This document shows, piece by piece, positions 11,063-20,515 of a stretch of 26,392 bases of DNA. How positions within the stretch are numbered: position 1 is the stretch's first letter; every line of letters starts with the position of its first letter. The stretch is from Cylindrodendrum hubeiense. Lineage: Eukaryota; Ascomycota; Sordariomycetes; Hypocreales; Nectriaceae. The stretch covers positions 1 through 26,392 of the forward strand of contig JAANBB010000505.1 of NCBI GenBank assembly GCA_014621425.1. The letters run 5' to 3'. The notes beneath the pieces were generated by a model that worked only from the letters and a program-made list of their open reading frames with translations, was not told the DNA's origin and made no database searches. The position numbers were made by a program, and so were the translations under genes.

Positions 11063-11143
11063 GCAGACGCACTTGCAGACGCACTTATACACACACACAC
11101 ACTTCCTTACACACACATTCACACACACACACTTACACACACC
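11063..11143. repeat. Duplicated 12-mer followed by an interrupted (CA)n tract
   Basis: GCAGACGCACTT occurs twice head to tail (11063-11074 and 11075-11086). It is followed by an interrupted CA-rich tract, with pure runs such as ACACACACACAC separated by TTCCTT, TTC and TT. It lies in the non-coding spacer about 140 bp beyond the stop codon of the TRAPPC11-like gene. It is likely a slippage-prone microsatellite. Confidence 0.85.
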
Positions 11144-11285
11144 GACTTGGCAATGCAAAATATCATGTCGACATTCCTCGTGACAGCCTCGTTGCCTACC
11201 ACCATCTATTTCGTCAAGTTCTTCTACCTAGACTCCTCCAACTCACAGATCCATACCGCATCTCACATCTCTAGTTGACTTCTGA

Positions 11286-14200
11286 TCACGTAGCCTTCTC
11301 TTCCGCCTGCGCATCCCCATCTGCATCCCCATCCCCTTCCTTATTCTCCACATTCTTCCCAGGTACCCAAATCAGTAACCCGTCCTTGTCAATCTTCATA
11401 CCCTCCGTCGGGATGATCCGCAAAACCTTCTGGAAATACTTGTCTCGTACCGTTAGTCCCGGCCGCACCCATGTTCCGTTCACCAGCGGCAACATCCTGT
11501 ATGTTGTCGTCCTTCGCGACTGGGGCAGTAGGTTCAACGTCGTCTGCTTTGATCCCGAAAAGGCAAACTGGTCGCTGGGCTCCATTGTCAACCCAAACGT
11601 CAGGAAGTGGTTCGACGGGTTCTCAATCGTCACATCTAACTGCACCAAGCTCGGTTCATCTCCCGAGCTGTGGTACACCGATGCCAACACCCGCGGCTCC
11701 GTGCCCAACACAAGGTATTTTCCGACTGGCATTGTCGTTGTGTTAACCACCCCATCGGGGCGGCTCTTCCGCTGCCATTGGATGATAAAGGCCAGGTCCA
11801 GTGTCACAGGCTGTCGGTCGTCCAGGCTGAGCTTCTGGGCCGCCAAATCAAACTGCGCCTCATGCATCGTCTTGGGTGTAACGAGGATCCCGTCTTGGGA
11901 TACGTTGGGCCCCTGGACAACGTTGCATCTCGCACCACCTACGCATGAGACCACCTTCAGTTCCATTCCAACCACCTTCAAGTCTTCCTGTGCAAACGAC
12001 GCATAGTGACACAGCAAGCACCACTTCTGCGCGAAGCCCTTGGCGGCGGCCACGGCATCGCCTTCATGCGCCTCCAGAAGCCCCTCGTAGTCAAACAGGC
12101 TGGGCCAAGGCTCGGTGTGTAGTCGTGGAACCAAGTCGTAGTTCGCCTCAAAGGCGTTGACCACGTTCAGCTGGATCGGTAGAGTCTGCATGATGGAAGT
12201 GGCAGAATCAGACGCCAGGTGGTACGATGCCCTCAAGTGTAAGTCGAACGTAGCAGGGACCTTTGCGGGGTCGATGTTGACCACCACCTTGAATGATGAG
12301 GTGCTCTCAATGGACCCGAGAACGAGACCCGATATCTTTGACTCCTCCTCTCCAGCCTCGGCTGCCCCTTCGTGACCCTCTGCCTGTACTCGGATTGCGG
12401 GAACCACTTTGCCGAACAAATGCACGTCCAACTTGACGCTAGCTGATTCGTCCTCGGAGTTGAGCAGCTCGATATGTAACTCGATCGGCTCGTTTGCATA
12501 GTACTGTCCTAAGGGCTCCACCAACTTGACCTCCATCTTGGGTGGTCGAGGCTGGATCTGGATCGTGCGCGCTTGTGGTCGGGCATGTCGAGATCTCGCT
12601 GACCCCTCAATGTACCACCCGACGATTCGATCCGTCTCTCGAAACCTCAACGTATAGTCCAAGCTGAACGCATCGTTCTTGTGAGATAGAACAACGGAAG
12701 ATGCCGTTGCCATTCCCGGCTCTCTGAGGGGTATCTTCATCTCAAACACCCGGGTCTGGCCGGGCTTGAGTGTCAAGTCAGTTTGCCCTGTGAGAAGCGA
12801 CGGCAGCTCATCACCTGAGTCATCTGAAAAGTCCTCCTTCAGGGTTATCGAAGAGATGGAAACTCCAGAGTGGGATACTGGCTTATCATCTTCTGCTGGC
12901 GCGTGCTCAAGCAAGATAGGCTTCAAGTTACCATTGAATCCCACCTTCAAAGAGTCGAGCGACAATGGGGCGGCGTCGAGGAAGGTATGTGATGTGAGGG
13001 CAAGCTGTGCAGTGCACGTCTCACCCGCTTTGCCTTCCTTATTCCGAAAGACCAGTGATGCTGAAATAAACGACCTGGTAGTGTCGTCGGATAAGCTAAC
13101 CGATGGTGTAGACTCAGTAGTAACTCCTTCGAGGGATCTCCTGATGTCATAAGTCCACTGAGGTCGCCGATGGAACTCTTTAGATAGGTTAGCAAATAAT
13201 CGATCACAACACCAGGTGCACGTACGGTTGTTCATTAGTTCCCAGTCAGCAGCAACCACCAAGTCTGCACGCCCAGCTCCCGAGGCAGCTCGTCGCACAA
13301 CCCAACACAGTTCCTCCGAGATATCCCCCCAGCCTTCGGACCTGAAAGACATGTCCTCCCACAATGGTCGAAGCAACTCGGCCGCATCATCCCATCGTTC
13401 CAGGTTGGCCATCTCTCTGGCACAATCTAGTGATATCTCGGCCGCGATACGCACCTGCTTGCGGGCTTTGTATTGAGCGCTTGCCTTTTCAAGGCAGTCG
13501 ATGATCAACTGTGAATGGTTCACTCCACTTCCAGACACAGGATACTCTCGGAATGGCTCTGGACACATGTACGTGTCGTAAGTATACGCCTTGCTGGCCA
13601 CCAGCGACGCAGGCGAGGAGTCTGGTGGGTTTCTGTCGTCCTCGGGAATCTCGAATGCTAGTCTTCGACGGGCCACGGTATGGCGAGCTGCTATACGATA
13701 CCAATACCCTGTATGGTGCAGCAATTCCCAAGGTTGCAGTCGCTCGCCCAGAACAGCCTTCTCTGGCTGAAGGAAAATGGCCATCGTCGCAGGAGCTAGG
13801 TCCGGCACTCCGACCTTCTCGATTAAGTTGGCCATTACCATCGCCCACCGTGCTTCCCATGCTTGCCACCCGTAGTTGTTTGTCCCTAGTCCGCGCCGAT
13901 CGACAAAATCACTGATCCGGTCCCGATGGGACTGCCAGCGCCGAACTGCCAGCGTAGTCTGACCCATCCACATATGACATCGAAGACATCGAATAGCGAC
14001 GATATCCGATAGCAATCGGGCCTCGTTCCACCGGGGACTCCAGCTAGGGATAATGTCTAGCACATCTTGGCCTAGAAGCACCTCGTAGGCCTGCTCAAAC
14101 GATCGCAATGCAGCATCCGTCTCTTGTCGAAACTCTGCGAATACGGCAGACTTGAAGTCGTATCGAAAGTTCCAGTCCGAAAGCGATAGTGTTTGCGACG

Positions 14201-15095
14201 TTCCAGATGTTGGCGGTACCGTTGGCTGAGGTGCAATGCCACGGGACCGCTTCTTCCTAGCGTGCCGTCCCAGATCGCGATAGTACTCCACCGCCGAGGT
14301 GTATAGGACACCGAGAATGCTGTCAATGACCCCCTTCAGGTCAGTCGGCGACTCCTGGGGTGGAATATAGAAAACCGATTTTGGATCCAGCGCCGTTCCC
14401 CTTCGAATATTCTCCAGCCTCTCTGAAATCCCATCCGTCAGGGAAAGGGGCGCCTCGCTCTCGCCCAGCATAACAACAGCCAGTCGAGTCTTGTATCCCG
14501 ATCTTGCAAGCGCGCTCTTGAGGTTGTTGATGTCGGATTTAATGTGGTTGTCGTGCAGTGTTGTCGATGTCGGGTCGCTTATGAGGGTGTAAAAACAGAG
14601 GTATACACTTGGCACCAGTTCCTGGTGCTTCATGATCCATTGCGCATCGATGAGTCCGTCAGGATAAAGCGTCGATACCGGGCTAAGGGGCGAGAAAGGC
14701 GAGTGTAACACAGGCGCCGCATCGAGGGGTTCGATATCTTCGGGGAGCCGAGCTCGTCGAGGCGGGAAAATAAATGACTGTCCCATAGTCAGATTCATCG
14801 TCATCCAGATCATGGTTCAGGACTGCCGTACCCTTCCCAGTGTCCTGATTCGAAACCTGTGAGGCTCCTCTCTCTCAACTCCGCTCCATGATTTCCCTTG
14901 CGCATTGATCTCTTCAAAATATTGCCCCAGCACCTCGGCCTCCTTGGTCTCGAGGGGCGGCAGCTCCGATCGGAGGAGGATGCCCTGGTCTCTCAGCTCG
15001 GCATTCAGTGGGAGCTCGTTCGCCTCAGTGTTGAGGCCCGCGGCCACGAGAAACGGGACATTATGGTCCAGACTTCCCGCTGGGTATCCGTCCAT
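11286..15095 (-). CDS. TRAPPC11-like TRAPP complex subunit (foie gras / gryzun)
   Basis: This is a subunit of a TRAPP tethering complex in ER-Golgi/Golgi traffic and autophagy, acting at membranes through Rab-type GTPase regulation. The exons are 15095-14832, 14777-13226 and 13177-11286, giving 1235 aa. The start is strong (gaccaccATGG). Intron 1 (14831-14778, GTACGG...ACAG) joins RTLGR to SFIFPPRRARLPED. The N-terminal half carries foie-gras-type signatures (LHSPFSPLSP, LYPDGLIDAQW, KHQELVPSVYLCFY, SAVEYYRDLGRHARKKR). The C-terminal half is beta-rich, like gryzun domains, and ends in LRIIPTEGMKIDKDGLLIWVPGK. Intron 2 (13225-13178) is 48 nt, in frame and stop-free, so an unspliced reading also stays open. 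Its GTACGT donor, GCTAAC branch site and AAAG acceptor argue that it is spliced, and the 16 residues it would encode are Cys/Trp-rich and out of character. The promoter region is shared with mL41. Confidence 0.94.
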
Positions 15096-15610
15096 GGTGG
15101 TCGCGTCGGAAACTCGAAGGCATGGGTCGTTGCGTCAGTCTCGTCGGGAATTCAGAGCTGTTGGAGATGTTAGCATGGACTGCCCCTCGTTCAAAGACGC
15201 CAGCCGCTTACGTCGCCCATAACCAAATTGTGTTGAAACCACCACGCCTCGGCAACGATTATTTTCGGGATTTGAAAGATTTGAACTCGCAAGTGCAGCC
15301 TCGAGCTACAAATTACCAGTCTGAAAAGGTACTCCCGACTATGTCATGGCTGGGTACCTGCGCGCAACATCCCACGCCAGATGATGGCGGCACGGCACCC
15401 CTGCAAGCTGTCGGGAGCTAGCCCGGAATCGGAACAACACGAACCGCCGGCACTCCAAAAATTCGAGATACACGATGCGCTCGACTCTCGGCATCAACCG
15501 ACCAACGACGAATCGACCCTCGACGAAACCTCTCCCTCCCGATCGCCTTACCCTCGCCTACCGGTGCACTCATAACCCAACCGGTATTGCGCTGAGCACC
15601 CGCCGCCACC
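15096..15610. promoter_or_regulatory. Shared divergent promoter region (TRAPPC11-like / mL41)
   Basis: These 515 bp lie between two divergent start codons. Both ends carry strong initiation contexts (ccaccATGG leftwards, gccgccaccATG rightwards), which fixes the limits. I see no TATA box and no further gene. The pairing of a trafficking gene with a mitochondrial ribosomal gene suggests a constitutive, TATA-less bidirectional promoter. Confidence 0.55.
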
Positions 15611-15987
15611 ATGAGACCCACGCAAATCCTCTCCGTCGGCCGCTACCGCCACCTCAAGCTCACGACAAAGGATGTCGCCAAGGGCTACTACAAGGGTAAC
15701 CGTACGGGATCAATGGGTCGCCACACCAAGTACGGAGGCTACGTGATCGAGTGGAACAAGGTCCGGACATACACCGTGCCGCAGAACCTGAAGGATTTCA
15801 AGGTGGGTTCACATGGGCGTCGTCTTGGCGGCATTGATGCAGAATACTGACATTCTGGGAACAGCTTACTCCATTCGTGAGTCGGGAAATCAAGGCGCAA
15901 AAGGGTGACTACCAGGGCCTCGAGAAGGGTCCTCAAGACCCCCAGTTTTACGTGGAGCAGTGGAAGCGATACAATGGCGTGGACTAG
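15611..15987 (+). CDS. MRPL27: Mitochondrial large-subunit ribosomal protein mL41 (yeast Mrpl27 family)
   Basis: This is a structural protein of the mitochondrial 54S subunit. The exons are 15611-15802 and 15865-15987, giving 104 aa. The intron (15803-15864, GTGGGT...ACAG) lies after NLKDFK and joins to LTPFVSREIKAQKGD. The start is a textbook Kozak context (gccgccaccATG). The body is recognisably mL41: MRPTQILSVGRYRHLKLTTK, KGYYKGNRTGSMGRHTKYGG and YVIEWNKVRTY. The length fits fungal mL41. The basic N-terminus probably serves as, or contains, the mitochondrial import signal. Convergent with the esterase gene, 305 bp stop to stop. Confidence 0.95.
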
Positions 15988-16292
15988 ACGAGTCCCATCG
16001 ACCTGCATTTACTGGCATGAGGTAGATCCTCCTCCAACGGATCATGACGAACGAGAATGCGCTCGAGGATCGAAACTGGGGCCTCTGGCGTGACTGTATA
16101 TACCCATGTACAATACCACCATGTATGATAATGTACTCAATCCCATAACACCAAGTTGGATGATCAATTGCTCCATCAAATTATTATGACCGATAGCCTA
16201 GTCCGGCTGTACATACGAGATATCGTACCTATCCTTATACTGATACAATTTGATCTAATCCCAGATAACGCCACAGCTTATTCCATGCTCTC
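15988..16292. other. Convergent 3' spacer (mL41 / esterase)
   Basis: These 305 bp lie between two stop codons that face each other. The sequence is relatively A/T-rich, as expected of 3' UTRs and polyadenylation regions on both strands. Nothing gene-like is seen. Confidence 0.5.
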
Positions 16293-19055
16293 TTACTCGT
16301 CCGCCTTTTTAGTCTGGGGCAGGCTTTCTTCCGCCGTAACGAATGTATCCAACCCAGGCCGTTCCAGGCCAGGGGTTGATTCCTCCCCCTTAGCATTGCC
16401 ATTGTCCTTCATTGGTTGCTTAGAGGCATCGCTCAAGGCACTTGGGCTCATCGGCCGTGACCCTGGAAGCGGAGTCGCCGCATCGGAGTACAGTGTGACC
16501 ATGCTCGCGGTATCAGCCTCTTTATTCAGACTGAATGGCAACGCAATTCCATCGAGGAATGGACGTTTGCCTACCACTCCGGTTTCTGGTACGTAGTCGG
16601 AGCTGAGAAGACCATTACTAGTGGCCTCCTTTTCTCTCCGTAGTTCCAGGAGTTGCGCGACAGGAGTGTCTTCATCCACCACGATGCTGCCTGTCTGATT
16701 CTCATTGAAAACCGTCCTGCGATATGAGCGACCCCGTGAGCCTGGCACTCGAGGATGCTGCTGTTCTTGTTTTTCAATGTCGGCAAACGAGCGTGCACCT
16801 TCACCATGGGCTGGCATGGCAACTTGGATGTCCGGCTCTTCGTTGGCCTTTTCCGCCTTCTGTTCACGATCGACTGTCATCTCGTCGTGCTTAGATCCCC
16901 AGAGCGACCAAATAGCTAGACCCAAGCTCTTCTGTCTCTTGCCTTCAACCATCTCTGAATCAACTCTCCTTCGTCCAGCTAACGCGCTAGGGGGGGGATA
17001 TTCGCCGGGCCCAAACTCATGATACCCAGTCACCATGTCCTTGACGATCTTCTTGTGGACCTTGGCTTTCGAGGTGGCATATCGGTGGTCCCATTGCTGC
17101 CTCGTGTCCAACCACTTCTTTACGGTCGCTTCCTTAATGAGACCAACAGAACTGGTCGGCATAGAGCACCCGGGTAACTCAGACTCTGCATCGAGAGGTA
17201 ACGTAGCGCCATGCCGGGTTACCCTCTGTCGAATCATGTGGTCCTTAAAGGCGGGAAGAGGATCCCCGGCCTTTCCAACATGTCCCGGATCAGCGTTGGG
17301 CACCTCTCCCTCAAGTTTCTCTTTAGTATCCTCCTGGTCATGTTCTGTCTCCGAGCCCGAGGAGGATATTACTGATATCGCGTCATCGTCCAGGATTTCA
17401 ATCCCTCGCTTTTGGGCTCTGGCAAGTGCCCACGCACCAAACTGCGCAATGGATCGATACATGTACTTAGCAGGGCGAGTGAAGCTGAGGGTCGGAGCCA
17501 CATGGCAAAGGTCGTCCCACACCTGAAGCTGTACATCTGTCGGCTTGTATTGTTTCAACAACGCCTTTGCCTTTTCGTTCATAGCCTCCTCCGGCAGGGC
17601 ATATTTTTCAGGGTTGGCGCACTTGTGGGCCAAATGGATTTGTTCATCGCGGAGAATCTCTCCTCCTCCAACCATGATAAGTAATGGCGGAAGTCCTCCG
17701 AGGCTTGGTTGCATGATCGGGCTGACGAGGGGATGAGCAAGAAGCTCATTAGTTGAGTACATCTAGTACAGTTAGCTTCGACCATAGGTCTTTACGTGAG
17801 ACGACGTACCTGAATCTGATCCTTGATTTTGACTAGCTTGCCATCAATTTCAACAGACAGAAGCTTCTCGGGGTCCGTAGGAACGCCGCCATTGATCCAA
17901 GCCGACCTAGAGCCGGTCGAGTTAGGAGACCCTTCCTTCTCAACAACGGGAGCCTGTTGTTTTTCCTTGAGCTCTTGTGTCTCTGGGCCCTCCTTTGTTT
18001 TTCCTTTTAGCTTCTTCAGAGCTTCATCTCTCAACATGGAAATATCATCATCGTTGGGAGGTGGCCAGGCTCTCGAAGGCTTGTGATGAAACCCGGCTTG
18101 GGGGATGTAGTCCAACGGAGCGTGGCCCGAAACGCTCGGGAATGAGTGCGTCAGGTCGACCCAAGGGCTGATAAGGATAGCACCGGCAGGTAGAGGAAGA
18201 CCTTGGTCTCTAAGCACGCAGAGTAATGACACGACCATGCCGCCTCCGGCAGAATCGCCTGCAAGCACAATAGTACTAGGATCCTGAACGGTCAAGAGGT
18301 GAAGGTACGCCGCCAAACAATCCTGGAGGCCACATGGGAAGGGGAATTGAGGCGCGAGGCGATAACGGGGCGCAAATACGCGGGCCTTGAGCTTGCGGGC
18401 GTGTCGCTGCATCTGGTACCGGTGTTCGTCGACGCTGCCAAAGAAGTATGCACCGCCATGGATGTACATCATGACGCGGCGGCAATCGCCACCATTCTTC
18501 TTCCGCTCGTATGCATCGGAGCGCATCTCAATCCACTGCGCCTCCAGGTTGCTCTTGGACTTGCGCCACTGCCACCACTTGTGCCCTCCAACCTGCCGAA
18601 GGCCATCCGGGCCCAGCTGGGCTTGCAGCACCTCGGCGGCGCGGCTCAATTGATCCTCGGAGATGGTGACATCCTCGACCTTGACCCATTGCGGGTGCGG
18701 AACCCACTGCGCCGTGAAGGCCTGGAGCTCTTCGACAGTGTGATGCGAGGCGAACTCGAGGAACGACCGGATGAGATGGAGGCCCTCGTCATATGAGAGA
18801 TGCGCCGTGGGACGCTCCTTCAGGGGCTTTCTGTTAAAGTACTGCGCATGGCAGCTATTAGTTGGGAGCCCCAGAGAAGATGCAATTGAGCGAGCAGGGG
18901 CAGGGCGGTCTGTTTCACGAAACTGGTGTTGTAGCCACAGCTATCTGCAGCTTGGGTGTCATGCGCGGCCGTGGTGTACGTACATGTGAAAATAGGGTCG
19001 AGACGACGGTTGGCGTCACAGCCAAGGAGACGGAGGTGGTGTTGAGCGAGTTCAT
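16293..19055 (-). CDS. HSL-type esterase/lipase with long C-terminal extension
   Basis: This is a serine ester hydrolase of the hormone-sensitive-lipase branch of the alpha/beta fold. The exons are 19055-18984, 18841-17810 and 17762-16293, giving 857 aa. Intron 1 (18983-18842) is 142 nt, the longest here. Intron 2 (17809-17763) is 47 nt. Both are GT-AG and phase 0. The oxyanion-hole motif is YIHGGAYFFGS (His about 152). The nucleophile is GDSAGGG (Ser about 221). Asp is about 407 in GGGEILRDEQ and His about 455 in WDDLCHVAP. A charged insert of about 80 residues (KLKGKTKEGPETQELKEK region) separates the motifs. The last 390 residues are polar, rich in Ser, Glu, Lys and Arg, with no visible catalytic motif, and are probably regulatory or disordered. 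The N-terminus (SVSLAVTPTVVSTLFSHYFN) is hydrophobic enough for membrane or lipid-droplet attachment, but that is inference. The likely substrate class is acylglycerols or similar esters. Confidence 0.93.
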
Positions 19056-19604
19056 GGTGGGACTAGGCTTGCGACACTCGCAAGACGTGCCATTAGGTTG
19101 TCTACTGTGTTTTCATCAAGTCGAATACGGGCTGACGTGAATGACGAGGCCTCAAAGACTATCAGAAGTGGGAGGTGAGCCCGGAACCTTAAGTCCCAGC
19201 GTTCCAGGAGGGATGGGCCCTGTCACTGGAGTCCCCATGATGTCATGTGTCATATCAGCCTGGATGGCTGGATGGCTGGGACTCATCGGGAGGTACCCCG
19301 TACTACCCCTAATTCGATTCCTTGGGGACGGAAGTGCCAAAGATCCGCGGACCGGTATTGCATGCAGACTTGGCATTGGCATGGGCAGAATTACGGTGCT
19401 AAAGGAGTTGCATGGCCCGTGCGCATGTGAAAGCGCGGGTTGTGGATTGTGTGTGGACTGCGGTGTGGACTGCGGTGTGGACTGCGGCGTGGACTGTGTG
19501 GCCGGGGATAAACACCAAAAAAATTGTGCACAGGCTGCCTGACCCTCGAAATTGCCCCTCCAAACCCCTCCAAACCCCTCCAACCCACCGGACCATAACC
19601 AACC
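19056..19604. promoter_or_regulatory. Shared divergent promoter region (esterase / TSR2)
   Basis: These 549 bp lie between divergent start codons. They contain a four-copy 12-bp repeat at 19451-19498 and, just before the TSR2 start, a short decamer repeat (CCCCTCCAAA-like) at about 19555-19584 in a pyrimidine-rich leader. I see no TATA box and no gene. Confidence 0.55.
19451..19498. repeat. 4 x 12-bp tandem repeat (GTGTGGACTGCG)
   Basis: Three identical copies (19451-19462, 19463-19474, 19475-19486) are followed by a fourth with two changes (GCGTGGACTGTG, 19487-19498). It ends about 106 bp upstream of the TSR2 start codon, inside the shared promoter region. It may be a repeated factor-binding site or a simple slippage product; the sequence does not decide. 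Confidence 0.9.
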
Positions 19605-20293
19605 ATGGCATCCTCAGAGTCCGCACAGCTGCCCCCGGCGGGTATGTATTTCGTCTCTGTTCCACAGAGACCATCTCACGGATTTGACAACCGCTAACGC
19701 CAACACCTCGCACAGCAACCCGCCAGTCCAACTTCGAGCAGGGCGTTGCCTACGCCCTCCACCTCTGGCCCGCCCTCACCCTCTCCGTCCAGAACCAATG
19801 GGGCGGTCCCGACTCTGCCGACAAGCGCGACTGGTTCGCCGGCGCCATCGCCGAGCTGTTCCCCGAGTTCGTCGACACCCCGCCCGCCAAGGTCCCTGAG
19901 GAGCCCGACCTGGAGGACGTCGAGACCATGCTGCTGCAGATCATGGTTGACGAGTTCGAGGTCAACGTCGACGACGATTCCGGCACCGATGTTGCCACCA
20001 ACATCATGAAGGTGCGCGCCGGATGCGCCATCGGCCAGTTCGACGACGTCAACGCCTTGAGGACCCGGTTCCTCAACCTCAACGGCGCAAAGGTGGACCA
20101 TATCTTCAAGAAGGCCGAGGATGCTGACCAGGACACGGACTGGGAGAGTGACGGCTCGGATGATGATGAGGATGAGGGCGCGGGTGGCGCTGATGTTGAG
20201 ATGGATGACGCCCCCCAGCTGGTGGCACCCAAGCAGAAGCAGGAACCTCAGGTCGACGAAGACGGCTTTACCATGGTCACCAAGAAGAGGTAA
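19605..20293 (+). CDS. TSR2: Pre-rRNA-processing protein TSR2 (eS26 chaperone)
   Basis: TSR2 is a ribosome-biogenesis factor that in yeast escorts ribosomal protein eS26 and is needed for 20S pre-rRNA processing. The exons are 19605-19641 and 19716-20293, giving 204 aa. Intron 1 (19642-19715, GTATGT...ACAG) splits an Ala codon after QLPPA. The family core starts at QSNFEQGVAYALHLWPALTL, with the defining WGG motif at about residues 40-42 (NQWGGPDSADKRDWF). Then comes LLQIMVDEFEVNVDDDSGTD. The C-terminal third is acidic (DSDDDEDE type) and ends DEDGFTMVTKKR, as in other TSR2 proteins. The assignment rests on several conserved blocks in the expected order. Convergent with the BSD-domain gene, 222 bp stop to stop. 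Confidence 0.96.
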
Positions 20294-20515
20294 TGGCCGG
20301 GAGCTCAACAAGAGTTGACAGGGACATGGCAGCGAGTAAATATCATGGATCCCTGGCATTGATACCCAAAAACAAAGATACAAGGCTCGTGGTTATTTCA
20401 AGCTGCCACGTTGGATGTCACTATACCGAACGCCGAAATGCTGGACGAACGACACTCTCCCATCATCTCGCATATACATTGCTGCCTGCAGCCTTCCCTA
20501 ACCTTCCCTCGGGCT

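Larger units (their letters stand above)
8384..11285. other. Long gene-poor spacer (2.9 kb)
   Basis: No gene could be supported on either strand. The leftmost few hundred bases are the promoter of the MFS gene. The rightmost part is the 3' flank of the TRAPPC11-like gene. Open frames of 60-170 codons occur (the longest at 9709-10221 plus) but lack conserved motifs, splice logic or domain-like composition. Contents seen: a heptamer array at 8958-9006, a T-rich tract around 9824-9858, a more A/T-rich stretch at about 10380-10620 with short inverted repeats, a direct 12-mer duplication at 11063-11086 and a CA-rich tract at 11087-11143. The length is unusual next to the 150-550 bp spacers elsewhere in the left two thirds of the window. 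Confidence 0.6.

Noticed and set aside
15280..15310. Possible tRNA T-arm on the minus strand (GAGTTCAAATC)
   Set aside because: The would-be stem (gcgag/ctttc) does not pair and no cloverleaf can be completed. It also lies in a shared promoter.
19451..19498. CRISPR-like array
   Set aside because: The repeats are directly contiguous with no spacers, and the organism is a fungus. They are simple tandem repeats.
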